Source of the DNA: Micromonospora sp. CB01531
Lineage (GTDB): Bacteria > Actinomycetota > Actinomycetes > Mycobacteriales > Micromonosporaceae
Assembly (NCBI RefSeq): GCF_001905095.1
Contig: NZ_LWLS01000105.1
Location: forward strand, 1 to 64,000
Length of the DNA stretch: 64,000 nt
Direction: 5' to 3'
The notes under the pieces are model-generated. The model saw only the letters and a program-made list of their open reading frames with translations. It searched no databases and was not told the DNA's origin. The position numbers and the translations under genes are program-made. Each line of letters starts with the position of its first letter. Position 1 is the first letter of the stretch. Below, piece by piece: positions 42,400 through 51,303 of the stretch.

Positions 42400-43526
42400 C
42401 CACGCAACTACGGCACCACTTCCCTCTGCTCGAGACCTGCGTGTACCTGAACAGCAACTCCACCGGGGCGGTGCCGCGTGGGGCCGAGTCTGTTCTCCAC
42501 CGGTACTGGGAGACGCTGTGCGCCTGGCGCGACGACGTGTGGGACGAGTGGCTCAACGAGCTGCGGGCCTACGGCGACGCCGTCGCACGGTTCATCGGCG
42601 CTCCGCCCGGCAGCGTGGTCACCGACGCCAACGTCAGCACCCTCCTGGGCCGCATCGCCTCCTGTTTCGACTACCGTCCGTCCCGCAACCGGGTGGTCAC
42701 GACGCACCTGGAGTTCCCCACGGTGCCGTTCATCTGGCGCGCGTTCGGCCGCTACGGCGCCCGACTCGACGTCGTCGACGCCGGCGGGCCCGGGTTCGAC
42801 GAGGATGCCCTGGAGCGGCGGATCGACGAACGTACGCTGCTGGTGTGCGTGCCGCACGCCAGCTATGCCACCGGCGCGGTGATCGACCTGCCCCGTCTCG
42901 TCAAACGCGCACACGACGTCGGCGCACTCGTTGTCGTCGACGCCTTCCAGACCATCGGCACGGTCCCGTTCGACGTGGCAGCGCTGGACGTCGACTTCGT
43001 CCTCGGCGGCGCGCACAAATGGCTGTGCGGCGTCGGGACGGCGTTCCTGTACGTCCGGCCCGAGCTGCTGCCGACCCTGCGGCCGGCGGCGACGGGATGG
43101 TTCGCCGGCGACGCCGCGCTGACCTTCCGCCCTTCGTCGGACTGGGCCGGCGACGCCCGCCGGTTCGCCGGTGGAACCCCGTTCCCGCTCAGTGCCCAGA
43201 TCTCCAGAGTCGGACTGGACCTGCTGGCCGGCGTGGGCATCGACGCCATCCGCGAGCACTCACTGAACTGCACCGAGCGGATCGTGCACCGGGCCGCGGC
43301 CGCCGGCATCCCCGTGCTCGGCCCCACCGCGCCCGCGCAACGGGGCGGTGTCGTCTGCCTGGCCGTCCATGACGGTGAGGCGGTCAAGCGCAGCCTCGCC
43401 CGGCGGCAGATGATCTGCAGCTGGCGAGGGGCCCTGCGGGTGGCTCCGCACATCTACAACACCATCGACGAGGTTGACGCGTTCATGGACGCCCTCGACT
43501 TGGAGCTCCGGCAGGTCAGATCATGA
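42396..43526 (+). CDS. Kynureninase-like class V PLP enzyme
   Basis: A 376-residue fold-type I PLP enzyme, class V. Landmarks: 'CVYLNSNSTGAVPRGAESVL', 'THLEFPTVPFIWRAFGRYGA', Asp in 'LVVVDAFQTIG', and the Schiff-base Lys in 'FVLGGAHKWLCGVGTAFLYV'. Paired with a TDO-family enzyme, a kynureninase-type cleavage that gives an anthranilate-like product is a natural guess; isopenicillin-N-epimerase-like or desulfurase-like reactions are alternatives. GTG 42396 overlaps the previous TGA, and its own stop overlaps the methyltransferase ATG, so all three are coupled. Confidence 0.82.
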   Translation: MTTQLRHHFPLLETCVYLNSNSTGAVPRGAESVLHRYWETLCAWRDDVWDEWLNELRAYGDAVARFIGAPPGSVVTDANVSTLLGRIASCFDYRPSRNRVVTTHLEFPTVPFIWRAFGRYGARLDVVDAGGPGFDEDALERRIDERTLLVCVPHASYATGAVIDLPRLVKRAHDVGALVVVDAFQTIGTVPFDVAALDVDFVLGGAHKWLCGVGTAFLYVRPELLPTLRPAATGWFAGDAALTFRPSSDWAGDARRFAGGTPFPLSAQISRVGLDLLAGVGIDAIREHSLNCTERIVHRAAAAGIPVLGPTAPAQRGGVVCLAVHDGEAVKRSLARRQMICSWRGALRVAPHIYNTIDEVDAFMDALDLELRQVRS

Positions 43527-44545
43527 CCGGCGCACCGCTGTCCCCGAGGGCACTCATGAGCCTGCTCGCCAACGGCGCCAAGGCCATCGACGTGCTGGAG
43601 ACCGCCCTGAACATCGGGCTGCTCGACGCGCTGGAGCCCGGTCCGGTGCGCCTCGGGCAGCTCAGCGCCCGCCTCGACCTGCGCCCGGGTCGGCTCTACA
43701 AGCTCCTTGACTGCCTGGAAAGCCTCGGCTTCGTGCACCGCGACGAGCGGACCGACGACATCAACGACACCGAGTACCGTGCCGTCCCGGGGCTCAAGGA
43801 CGCCGTCGTCGAGGTGGTCGGGCCCGACGCGATCGAACGCGACCGCGACAAGTACCCGTGGCGGCAGCTGCACGGCAGGCTGGCGGACACTCTTCGCGGG
43901 CAGTTCAGCATCACCGAGAACGACTTCGCCTGGCCGCCGCGGACGGCGGCCCAGATCGCCGACTTCGAGAGGAGCATGGCGGCCGGCCTGGGCCCGATCA
44001 TCGAGGTGTTCCGCACCCACGCACCGCGGCTCTGGCCCGACCGCCACCGGCTGCTGGACGTGGGAGGCGGCGACGGCACCCTCGCCACGTACCTGCTTGC
44101 CGATACGCCCGGCCTGACCGTCGACGTCTACAACCTGCCCCCGGTCCAGCCCCTCGTCGACGAGACCCGGGTACGGTCCGGCCACGGAACCCGGCTCGGG
44201 TTCGTCGGCGGGGACTTTCTCACCGATGCGCTGCCCACCGGCTACGACAGCATGGCGTTCGTCCGCGTCCTGCACGACTGGCCGGCGCGCGTCGCGCACC
44301 GCCTGATCGAGAACGCCTACCAGGCGCTGCCGCCCGGCGGCCGCCTGCTCATCTGCGAGGAGTTCCGCACCTCGGAGCGGCTGGCCATGCAGTTCTTCTG
44401 GTCCTACTTCCTGATCGGCGTCGACAGTTGCGCCAGCCGCCTGCGGGAGACCACCTTCTACATCGGCGCACTGCGGCAGGCCGGATTCCACAACATCGAG
44501 GTGTTGCCCGGCCGGTTCGAACTGATCTCGGCACGTAGGCCGTGA
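43523..44545 (+). CDS. O-methyltransferase (plant-type fold, Methyltransf_2)
   Basis: A 340-residue SAM enzyme typical of natural-product O-methylation. An N-terminal winged-helix dimerisation domain ('LNIGLLDALEPGPVRLGQLS', 'GRLYKLLDCLESLGFVHRDE') precedes a Rossmann domain with motif I 'LLDVGGGDGTLATYLLA', 'GDFLTDALPTGYDSMAFVRV' and the catalytic His in 'LHDWPARVAHRLIENAY'. ATG 43523 overlaps the stop of the kynureninase-like gene. It ends 7 bp from the convergent racemase-like gene. A phenol or carboxylate of an aromatic intermediate is the likely acceptor. Confidence 0.9.
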   Translation: MTGAPLSPRALMSLLANGAKAIDVLETALNIGLLDALEPGPVRLGQLSARLDLRPGRLYKLLDCLESLGFVHRDERTDDINDTEYRAVPGLKDAVVEVVGPDAIERDRDKYPWRQLHGRLADTLRGQFSITENDFAWPPRTAAQIADFERSMAAGLGPIIEVFRTHAPRLWPDRHRLLDVGGGDGTLATYLLADTPGLTVDVYNLPPVQPLVDETRVRSGHGTRLGFVGGDFLTDALPTGYDSMAFVRVLHDWPARVAHRLIENAYQALPPGGRLLICEEFRTSERLAMQFFWSYFLIGVDSCASRLRETTFYIGALRQAGFHNIEVLPGRFELISARRP

Positions 44546-44552
44546 CCGGGCA

Positions 44553-45278
44553 TCACGGCTGGGGCTCAAGGTCGAGGCGGCGGGTGAACGGGCGGCGGGT
44601 GAGGCTGTCGTACAGCATCCGGGTGAGGGTGACGATGTCGAAGACCGGCACCCCGAGCCGGGCCTGGATCCGGTGTGCGAACGGCACCAGATCCGTGCAC
44701 TCGATCACCAGCGCGCCGAGATCCGGGTGAGCCCGGGCAAGGGCATCCACCTGTTCGTCCACTTCGGCGGCCAGCCGGTCGACGTCGAGGGTGTCGCGGC
44801 GTCCCTCCAGCATCACCTCGCGGAACTCGCGTTGACCGGCCATGCCGGTGACCGCGAGCGGCACCTCCCGCGCCCCGACCGCGGCGAGGTGTCGGGGGAT
44901 CAGCGCCGCCTCGTCGGCGACCAGCAGCCCGACCGTGCGGCCCGGTCCGATCATCTGGTGCACCAGGGGTAGCTGGATCAGGCTGGAGGACCACAGCGGT
45001 ACGTCCACGACGGCGGCGAGTTCCGCCTGGAAGAGCACGAGGAAACCGCACGCTCCGGTGATTCCCGCGACGCCGGCGGCCTGCAGGTCCCGGGCGGCCT
45101 GGAGGAACGGCTCCAGCAGCGTCGGGTCGGCCTCGCGGACCAGTCGGCGGGGGGTGGCGCCCCGGACCACCCGGTAGTGGACCGGGAAGTCGAAGGTGGC
45201 CAGGTTGCGGATGTGGCCGGGAATCTTGTCGAAGCTGGTGTCGAGGCAGAGTACCCCGATCGCCGGCCCATCGGTCAT
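44553..45278 (-). CDS. Asp/Glu racemase-superfamily protein
   Basis: A 241-residue protein with the two-domain Asp/Glu racemase fold. Both active-site cysteines are there: 'AGITGACGFLVLFQAEL' and 'GALVIECTDLVPFAHRIQ'. The N-terminal loop 'IGVLCLDTSFDKIPGHIRNL' matches the maleate-isomerase/hydantoin-racemase-like branch rather than murein glutamate racemase. ATG 45278 overlaps the FAD gene's stop by 4 bp. As the last gene of the encapsulin operon it may racemise or isomerise an amino-acid-derived intermediate before or after the FAD enzyme acts. Confidence 0.8.
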   Translation of the reverse strand: MTDGPAIGVLCLDTSFDKIPGHIRNLATFDFPVHYRVVRGATPRRLVREADPTLLEPFLQAARDLQAAGVAGITGACGFLVLFQAELAAVVDVPLWSSSLIQLPLVHQMIGPGRTVGLLVADEAALIPRHLAAVGAREVPLAVTGMAGQREFREVMLEGRRDTLDVDRLAAEVDEQVDALARAHPDLGALVIECTDLVPFAHRIQARLGVPVFDIVTLTRMLYDSLTRRPFTRRLDLEPQP

Positions 45279-46552
45279 CGCGTCCTCCCGAACCGGTCCA
45301 AGGCGAACGCCTCCAGCGGCAGGTCGGGCGGTACGCCGCCGATGAGCTGGGCGATCAGCTGGCCGCCGGCGGGGGCGAGGCCCATCCCGATGTGCCCGTG
45401 CCCGGTCGCCACGCTGACGTTGCGGTACGTCCCGGCCCGGCCGATCAGCGGCAGGCTGTCCGGGGTGCACGGCCGCAGACCGCTCCAGACGTGCAGCCGC
45501 CGATCGGTGTCCAGCCCCGGCAGATACGACCGCACCGTGCGCAGGATTCCGTCGACCCGTCGGGGCGACACCGAGGTGTCCAGGCCGGACAGTTCCAGGG
45601 TGCCGCCGACGCGTACCCGGTCGCCCAGCGGCATCACCGCCACCTTGCCCTCGCTGAGCAGCAGGGGCCGGGTCGGCGTGCCCGGCCCGGCGGCGACGGT
45701 GACGGTGTAGCCCTTCGCGGGTTGCAGCATCAGTCCGACGCCGAGCGTACGGGCGCAGGCCAGCGACCACACCCCGGCGGCGATCACCACCTCGGCCGGG
45801 CGCAGGTCGCCCCGGCTGGTGCGGACGGCGCGTACCCGCCGCCCGGTCACCTCGAAGCCGCGAACCTCGGCGCCGGTGATGATCTCCACGCCCCGCTCCC
45901 GCAGGGCGCGGGCGAAGCCGACCAGGAAGGCGGGGATGCGCAGCGCGGCGCCCTCCTCGTTGAGCAGCGCCCCGGCGATGGCGAACTCCACCCCGGGTTC
46001 GAGCCGGGCCAGCTCCGCGTGGTCCAGTTCGCGCAGCGGCACCCCGCGCTCGACCGCCGCGGGGATGCCGCGCCGGGCCTGCGCGTACCCCTGCTCGGTC
46101 TTGCAGGCCAGCACCATGCCACGGGCGGTGAGGGTGTCGGCGAGGTCGCCGGCGCAGATCTCGCGGAGGATGGCCAGGCTGCGCTGCTTGAGCGCGAGCA
46201 GCACCTCGAACCCGGCGCGGGCGTGGCGCTCGGTGCAGTACCGCCGGAAGTGCCACAGCCAGGCCAGCAGCCCGAGGTCCGGGCGCGGCCGGACGTGGAA
46301 CGGACTTTCCGGGTCGAACAGCCAGCGCAGCCCTTTCGCCGGTACGCCCGGCTCGGCCAGCGGCGCGGCGCCCTGGGTGCCGACGAAGCCGGTGTTCCCG
46401 GCCGAGCAGGCCGCCGGATCGCCGACCTCGCCCCGGTCGACGACCGTGACGGTGTGCCCGGCGGCCCGCAGGAACCAGGCGCAGAACAGACCGACGACAC
46501 CCGCGCCGATGACCAGGACGTCAGGGTCGTGCCGGGCGGGCGTCGCTGTCAT
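45275..46552 (-). CDS. FAD-dependent D-amino-acid dehydrogenase/oxidase (DadA-like)
   Basis: A 425-residue flavoprotein of the DAO/DadA family. FAD site: 'VLVIGAGVVGLFCAWFLRAA' then 'VTVVDRGEVGDPAACSAGNT'; C-terminal FAD contact 'VATGHGHIGMGLAPAGGQL', with 'VWSGLRPCTPDSLPLIGRAG' before it. It oxidises a D-amino acid or N-substituted amino acid to the imine or keto acid. It lies 15 bp downstream of the encapsulin gene and overlaps the racemase-like gene, which suggests sequential steps. No N- or C-terminal targeting tail stands out except a short end 'LDRFGRTR'. Confidence 0.88.
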   Translation of the reverse strand: MTATPARHDPDVLVIGAGVVGLFCAWFLRAAGHTVTVVDRGEVGDPAACSAGNTGFVGTQGAAPLAEPGVPAKGLRWLFDPESPFHVRPRPDLGLLAWLWHFRRYCTERHARAGFEVLLALKQRSLAILREICAGDLADTLTARGMVLACKTEQGYAQARRGIPAAVERGVPLRELDHAELARLEPGVEFAIAGALLNEEGAALRIPAFLVGFARALRERGVEIITGAEVRGFEVTGRRVRAVRTSRGDLRPAEVVIAAGVWSLACARTLGVGLMLQPAKGYTVTVAAGPGTPTRPLLLSEGKVAVMPLGDRVRVGGTLELSGLDTSVSPRRVDGILRTVRSYLPGLDTDRRLHVWSGLRPCTPDSLPLIGRAGTYRNVSVATGHGHIGMGLAPAGGQLIAQLIGGVPPDLPLEAFALDRFGRTR

Positions 46553-46567
46553 CGTGCTTCTCGCCCG

Positions 46568-47443
46568 TCAGATGGTGACGACGAAGAAGCAGGTGGGCAG
46601 GTTGACCACGACCCGCTCCCAGATCTGTGCGCACAGCGCCACCCCGGGCTCGGCGAACGTGCCGGGCGGCGGCTCGGCGAACCGGATCACCGACCGGCCG
46701 GCGTCGAACAGCAGCGCACCATGGCCGAAGTCGCCGACGATCGCGGTGCCCGGGTCGACCAGCCGGGTACGCACGATGAAGACCCCGTTGTCCTCCACGT
46801 CCCGCAGCTGGGTCCCGGAACCGAGCAGCCGGTAGTAGTCGGCCGGGTTGATGATCAGCCCGTCGGCGGTGCTGCCCATCTGCTCGACCTCGTTGCAGGC
46901 GGCCAGGATGGTGGAGGCGAACGGGCCGGGGTCGGTGAGCCGGCCGATGTCCGGCATGTTCAGCAGCCCGCCCTCGCCGCGGAGGATGGTGTGGTTCTCG
47001 GCGGTGGCCAGCCGCACGACGAGCCGGTAGTTGATGAACTGCTCGAAACTGGCCGGGTCGTCGCAGAGCGTGTCGGGCACCTGCACCCAGGCGGTGGTGG
47101 TGAGCAGCGGGGGGATGGGGGAGCGGTGGAAGTGGTTGGCCGCCTCGCGGCGCAGGTCCGCGCCGTCGACGGTGGGGTCGCCGGCGCGGGGTGGGCTCTC
47201 GTGCCAGTAGTGCTCCTGCGGCTCCCGGGACAGGCTCACCACCTTGAGCATATTTCGGGACGGGTAGCGGGGCTTGCGTCGTGAGCTGGTCAGCGAGTCG
47301 GTGATGGTGACGTCGTAGTCGACGCGGGTGTCGAAGCCGTCCTTGGCGAACGCCTCGACGAACACCCCGCCGGGCGACATCTGGGTCTTCCGTTCGGCGA
47401 CGACCTCGGCGATCGTCCGCTTGATCGTGTCGGTGCGTTGCAT
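46568..47443 (-). CDS. Encapsulin-type HK97-fold shell protein, probably Family 3
   Basis: A 291-residue protein with the HK97 major-capsid fold. An N-terminal arm (1-40) and a long extended-loop region (about 40-115, 'PRYPSRNMLKVVSLSREPQE') lead to the spine helix 'FEQFINYRLVVRLATAENHT', which ends in the capsid signature 'ILRGEGGLLNMPDIGRL'. The P/A-domain end follows: 'LIINPADYYRLLGSG', 'GTAIVGDFGHGALLFDAG', 'ALCAQIWERVVVNLPTCFF'. There is no portal, protease, terminase or tail gene nearby, so it is a domesticated shell, not a prophage. Its place inside a biosynthetic operon with sulfotransferase, SDR and methyltransferase genes fits the Family 3 natural-product encapsulins. Copy number and size of the shell cannot be predicted. 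Confidence 0.8.
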   Translation of the reverse strand: MQRTDTIKRTIAEVVAERKTQMSPGGVFVEAFAKDGFDTRVDYDVTITDSLTSSRRKPRYPSRNMLKVVSLSREPQEHYWHESPPRAGDPTVDGADLRREAANHFHRSPIPPLLTTTAWVQVPDTLCDDPASFEQFINYRLVVRLATAENHTILRGEGGLLNMPDIGRLTDPGPFASTILAACNEVEQMGSTADGLIINPADYYRLLGSGTQLRDVEDNGVFIVRTRLVDPGTAIVGDFGHGALLFDAGRSVIRFAEPPPGTFAEPGVALCAQIWERVVVNLPTCFFVVTI

Positions 47444-47461
47444 ACTCCGGCTTCCCTCTCG

Positions 47462-48301
47462 TCAGGCCGGCTTGCGGGCGACGAACATGCCCCAGCCGAA
47501 CTCGTCCCGGTCGATCGCGGCCTGGATCTCGTCGCAGGATTCCGCGAAGTTGCGGATCCAGGTCCGCGCCGCCTCGTCGTCGGTCGCGGCGGCCCGCTGC
47601 CGTGCGGTCCGGCCCAGCACCCGGTACGTCTGTCGGATGTGGTTGTCGAGGCTGCGCGCGTCCACGTCGACGAAGCCAACCCGCTGCAGCGCCTCCCGGT
47701 AGCCGTCCAGCGAGTAGCCGCTGTTCCAGCGCACCCGGTCGTAGACGTGCCGCCGGGCCGCCTCGCCGATCTCCGGCGTCGGTTGCAGGAAGTCGGCGAT
47801 GGCCAGCACCCCGCCCGGAGCGAGCACCCGGAACATCTCGGCGTGGCTGCGCGGCTTGTCGGGCACCAGGAACAGCGCGTCCTGGCTGACCACGTGGGTG
47901 AAGGTCGCGTCGGCGTACGGCAGGGCGGTGGCCGAGCCGTGCCGGAACGCGACGGGCAGCCCGTCGCCCCGCTCGGCGAGCTTGCCCTGGGCGAAGCGGA
48001 CCCGCTCGATGCTCAGGTCCAGGCCCTCACCGCGGCATCCGGTCCGCTCGGCGAGGCGCAGCAGGAAGTTCCCGCAGCCGCAGCCGACGTCGAGCACGTT
48101 CGCCGCGGCGGCGATGCCGGCGTCGGCGGCGAGGATGTCGGAGGTCCGGTCGGCCGCCGCCGCGTAGTCGGAGTCGGCGGCGTCGGCGAAGTAGCCGGTG
48201 TGCAGCACGCCCTCGCTGTCCCAGAAGCTGAGGTACGTCTGCGTGGTCTGGTCGAAGAACTCGGAGACGTCCCGCTCGGTGAACCGGCTGGTCGTGGACA
48301 T
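47462..48301 (-). CDS. Class I SAM-dependent methyltransferase
   Basis: A 279-residue methyltransferase. The SAM site is 'VLDVGCGCGNFLLRLAERTG' with acidic loop 'GEGLDLSIERVRFAQGKLAE'; motif II/III 'FTHVVSQDALFLVPDK' and 'LAPGGVLAIADFLQP' follow. The N-terminal helical cap 'VSEFFDQTTQTYLSFWDSEG' resembles small-molecule N- or C-methyltransferases (sarcosine or GPP methyltransferase-like). ATG 48301 has AAGGAG 5 bp upstream. It is translated just before the encapsulin gene (18-bp gap), so it may be a shell cargo or work on the same intermediate. Distinct in fold branch from the O-methyltransferase at 43523. Confidence 0.88.
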   Translation of the reverse strand: MSTTSRFTERDVSEFFDQTTQTYLSFWDSEGVLHTGYFADAADSDYAAAADRTSDILAADAGIAAAANVLDVGCGCGNFLLRLAERTGCRGEGLDLSIERVRFAQGKLAERGDGLPVAFRHGSATALPYADATFTHVVSQDALFLVPDKPRSHAEMFRVLAPGGVLAIADFLQPTPEIGEAARRHVYDRVRWNSGYSLDGYREALQRVGFVDVDARSLDNHIRQTYRVLGRTARQRAAATDDEAARTWIRNFAESCDEIQAAIDRDEFGWGMFVARKPA

Positions 48302-48323
48302 GGACACTCCTTGCTGCGGCGGG

Positions 48324-49154
48324 TCAGGCGTAGGTGTCCCTGCGGACCCCGGTCAGGTGGGGCAGTTCGGGACCGGTGGCGGCGGCGCCGCCGTCGATCA
48401 GGTGCACCCCGGCGGTCACGTAGGACGCCCGTTCGCTGGCCAGGAAGGCGGCCAGCGCCGCCACCTCCTCGGGGTGGGCCAGCCGGCCCAGCGCGCTGTG
48501 GTGCCCCATCGCACGCAGCCGGGCCTCGACGTCGCCGCCCGCACCGGCCAGCCGCGCCGCCGCGCGTTCCATCGGCGGCGTGCGCACCCCGCCGGGGGCC
48601 AGCACGTTGACGGTGACCCCGCTGCGGCCGACGTCGACGGCGAGGCCCTGGGCGAACCGCACCAGCGCTGCCCGGGTCACCCCGGACAGCGTCAGCGGAC
48701 CGATCGGCACGCATGCGGTCTCCGAGGCGACGAGCAGCAGCCGACCCCAGCCGGCGGCGCGCATGTGTGGCAGCGCGGCCAGCGAGACCCGGACCGCGGG
48801 CAGTAGGACCCGGTCCACGGCGTCGCGGTAGTCCGCCGTCTCGAAGGCGGTGGCGGTGCCGATCGGTGGGCTGCCGCCGCTGACCAGCATCACGTGCAGG
48901 CCGCCGAGGTCCGCGGCGACCTGGTCGACCCAGCGCGCGGCGGCGTCGGCGTCGGTTAGGTCCACCCGGCTGGCGCTGACCCGCCCGGTGGCGATCGCGG
49001 CCAGTTCCCGTTCGGCGGTGGCGAGCCGGTCCGGGTCTCGGCCGCAGACGGCCACGTGGGCGCCCTCGGCGGCGAACTCCCTGGCGCACGCCAGCCCGAT
49101 GCCGCTGGTGCCGCCCGCGACGAGGGCCACCCGCCCCTTCAGCCCGAGATCCAT
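48324..49154 (-). CDS. Short-chain dehydrogenase without the YxxxK motif
   Basis: A 276-residue SDR fold. The NAD(P) motif 'VALVAGGTSGIGLACAREFA' and 'HVAVCGRDPDRLATAEREL' are normal. The strand-5 Ser is kept in 'LLLVASETACVPIGP', but where YxxxK should follow the sequence is 'LTLSGVTRAALVRFAQGLAV', so both catalytic Tyr and Lys are replaced (a known atypical branch has L-S-N-x-x-R here). It ends 'VTAGVHLIDGGAAATG', the standard C-terminal strand. ATG 49154 is 5 bp from the sulfotransferase stop. It may use another mechanism or be a binding or scaffold protein in the encapsulin locus. Confidence 0.85.
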   Translation of the reverse strand: MDLGLKGRVALVAGGTSGIGLACAREFAAEGAHVAVCGRDPDRLATAERELAAIATGRVSASRVDLTDADAAARWVDQVAADLGGLHVMLVSGGSPPIGTATAFETADYRDAVDRVLLPAVRVSLAALPHMRAAGWGRLLLVASETACVPIGPLTLSGVTRAALVRFAQGLAVDVGRSGVTVNVLAPGGVRTPPMERAAARLAGAGGDVEARLRAMGHHSALGRLAHPEEVAALAAFLASERASYVTAGVHLIDGGAAATGPELPHLTGVRRDTYA

Positions 49155-49159
49155 GTCGG

Positions 49160-50134
49160 TTACCTCTCCGTTGCGTCGGCCGCCGATGACACCCCGCCGG
49201 CGTGCCGGGGCCGCCGGCCCGTCCCGCCGGCCTGGTAGCCGTACCGGGTGAACAGCGGCCAGGCCAGCGCAGTCACCGCCAGCCGCTGGCCGCGGGTCAG
49301 CGTCCGCCGCCACGTGTCGTCGGCGTCCCGCACCGTGGTGGGGCCGGTGCGGAACCGGTCCGGGTTGCCGGTCACCGTGTGGTTGCCGTGCAGCTCGACG
49401 GTGCGGCCGCGGACCGGGTTGCCGGCCGGGTCGGCCCCGACGAGCCGGAGCAGCGCGTCGACGGTGCCGGCCGGGTCGGCGATGAACTCCTCGTACCGCA
49501 GGAACATCGACCGCTGCGGGTGCCGGCGGGTGATCGCCGCCGAGGCCAGGTTGAACCCGTGCCAGTACGCGGTGCTGCGCGCGGCCGACATGGCGTAGAC
49601 GTACTCCTTCGGCTCGCGCCACGAGTGCGCCACCGCGCGGGGGTCGCGCACCAGGTGCAGGTAGTACGTGGTGATCCCGGGGACGTGCGGCAGCAGCGCC
49701 GCCTCGCCGGGGATCTTGGTGCTGTCCACGATGACGCGCGCGCCGGTCCGCTCGGCGACCGCCCGGTAGACCCTGCTCATCAGCGCCGCGTGCGTCCGGG
49801 TCGGTTCGTCGTACGCGCCCCGGCGCAGCAGCCGCCAGGTGTGCCGGGTGCGGACCCGGGTGCGCTGGCGCCGGATGACCTCGGCGGCGTGCGCCTCCAG
49901 CGAGCCGCCGGCGGGCATGCCGATCGGCAGGATCTCCGACCACAGCGGGCAGTCGGTCAGCCGGCCACCGCAGCCACAGCGGTCGTTCACCCCCCGGCCG
50001 GTGCCGTTCTTCCACAGAAAGTGCAGTTCGCCGACGTGGAGGAAGCCGGGCACCTCGCCCAGGACGTTGCCGATGATGGTGCTGCCGTTGCGGCACCATC
50101 CGGTGATGCTGAGCACGGTCAGCGACTCGTTCAT
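49160..50134 (-). CDS. PAPS-dependent sulfotransferase
   Basis: A 324-residue sulfotransferase. The 5'-phosphosulfate loop is 'ITGWCRNGSTIIGNVLGEVP', the 3'-phosphate motif is 'LHLVRDPRAVAHSW', and 'VIVDSTKIPGEAALL' and a Cys-rich 'NDRCGCGGRLTDCPLW' are typical of bacterial members. It transfers sulfate from PAPS to a hydroxyl or amine of a small molecule. ATG 50134 overlaps the MFS stop by 4 bp. The next gene, the SDR, starts 5 bp after its stop. Sulfotransferases are a recurring partner of Family 3 encapsulins, which supports a shared pathway. A basic C-terminal tail ('GGTGRRPRHAGG') is present. Confidence 0.9.
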   Translation of the reverse strand: MNESLTVLSITGWCRNGSTIIGNVLGEVPGFLHVGELHFLWKNGTGRGVNDRCGCGGRLTDCPLWSEILPIGMPAGGSLEAHAAEVIRRQRTRVRTRHTWRLLRRGAYDEPTRTHAALMSRVYRAVAERTGARVIVDSTKIPGEAALLPHVPGITTYYLHLVRDPRAVAHSWREPKEYVYAMSAARSTAYWHGFNLASAAITRRHPQRSMFLRYEEFIADPAGTVDALLRLVGADPAGNPVRGRTVELHGNHTVTGNPDRFRTGPTTVRDADDTWRRTLTRGQRLAVTALAWPLFTRYGYQAGGTGRRPRHAGGVSSAADATER

Positions 50135-51303
50135 GCGACCACCTCCGCTGTTGGCGCCGGGGCCGGGCGGCCGATCCGTACCGCCATCACCGCCGCGACC
50201 GCGGCACAGGCCGCCCCGGCGGCGAAGACCGCTGGATAACCGAGCCCGGCGGCGACCAGGCCGGTCAACGGACCCCACACCGCCAGGCCGAGGTCCCAGA
50301 AGGACGTGTACGCCCCGATCGCGGCGCCCTGCCGGGCCGGGTCCGTCCGGTTCAGCACCATCAGCGCCAGCGACGGGTGCAGCAGGGAGAACCCGACGCC
50401 CATGACCACGCTGCCGGCCACGGCGACGGGCAGGTTCGGCGCAACCGCGATGACCAGCAGGCCGGCCGCCTCGCCGACGCCGCACCACGCGGCCACCCGC
50501 CGGGGGCCGAGCCGGTCGGGAAGGTGGCCGATGACCAGACGGGTGCCGGCGTACACGGCGCTGAAACAGCTCAGCACCACCACGCCGTGCCCGACGCCCC
50601 GGGACTGCAGATGCAGCACCACGAACGCGGCCAGGCCGGCGTATCCGGCGGCGCCGAAGGTGAGCGCGACGCCGGGCAGCAGCGCCGGCCGCACGAGCAG
50701 CCCGCCGCCCCCGCCCGTCGGAGCGGTCCGCGGCGCCGGCGCCAGGGCGACCAGCCCGGCGGCGAGCAGCGGCGCGGCGGCGCTGAGCGCCCACACCGCC
50801 GGGTAGCCGGCCGGCTGCACGCTGGCGCCGAGGAAGGTGCCGGCGGCGATGCCGCCCCACATGCTCACCCCGTAGAGGCCGATGAGCTGTCCGCGCCGGC
50901 TGTGCGGGGCGAGGGAGACGGTCCACACCGCTCCCGCGGTGAACAGCGCGGCCTCGCCGGCACCGAGCAGCAACCGGACCGTCACCAGTGCCGGCACGTT
51001 GAGCGGTGCCAGATAGAGCAGGCCGCCCGCGGCCAGCACGAGCGCGCCGACCAGCATCACGGTGCGGTGCCCGAACCGGTCGGCGAACATCCCGGCAACC
51101 GGACGCACCAGCAGCGCGGTCACCGCGGTGCCGGTGACGACCAGCCCGACGACGAGATCGCCAGCCTGGTGGCGCTCGCGCAGGAAGTGGGGGAGCACCG
51201 GGATCACTGCGGTCAGCCCGAGGTAGCCGGCAAAGAGCCCCCCGAAGACGCCGACCAGGGCCAGCCGGGGCAGGCGGCCCTCCCGGGTGTCTGCGGCGGT
51301 CAT
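50131..51303 (-). CDS. MFS transporter, likely product exporter
   Basis: A 390-residue major-facilitator protein with about 12 helices. The first is 'LALVGVFGGLFAGYLGLTAV'; loop 2-3 carries the MFS signature 'RPVAGMFADRFGHRTVMLVG', and a matching 'GTRLVIGHLPDRLGPRRVAA' occurs in the second half. It shares 4-bp overlaps with both neighbours (DegT and sulfotransferase genes). Placed inside a biosynthetic operon, its simplest role is drug/H+ type export of the final, probably sulfated, product and self-protection. Confidence 0.9.
   Translation of the reverse strand: MTAADTREGRLPRLALVGVFGGLFAGYLGLTAVIPVLPHFLRERHQAGDLVVGLVVTGTAVTALLVRPVAGMFADRFGHRTVMLVGALVLAAGGLLYLAPLNVPALVTVRLLLGAGEAALFTAGAVWTVSLAPHSRRGQLIGLYGVSMWGGIAAGTFLGASVQPAGYPAVWALSAAAPLLAAGLVALAPAPRTAPTGGGGGLLVRPALLPGVALTFGAAGYAGLAAFVVLHLQSRGVGHGVVVLSCFSAVYAGTRLVIGHLPDRLGPRRVAAWCGVGEAAGLLVIAVAPNLPVAVAGSVVMGVGFSLLHPSLALMVLNRTDPARQGAAIGAYTSFWDLGLAVWGPLTGLVAAGLGYPAVFAAGAACAAVAAVMAVRIGRPAPAPTAEVVA

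Noticed and set aside
46568..47443. HK97-fold gene as a prophage capsid
   Set aside because: No portal, protease, terminase, tail or integrase genes are near; both flanks are biosynthetic enzymes in the same operon.
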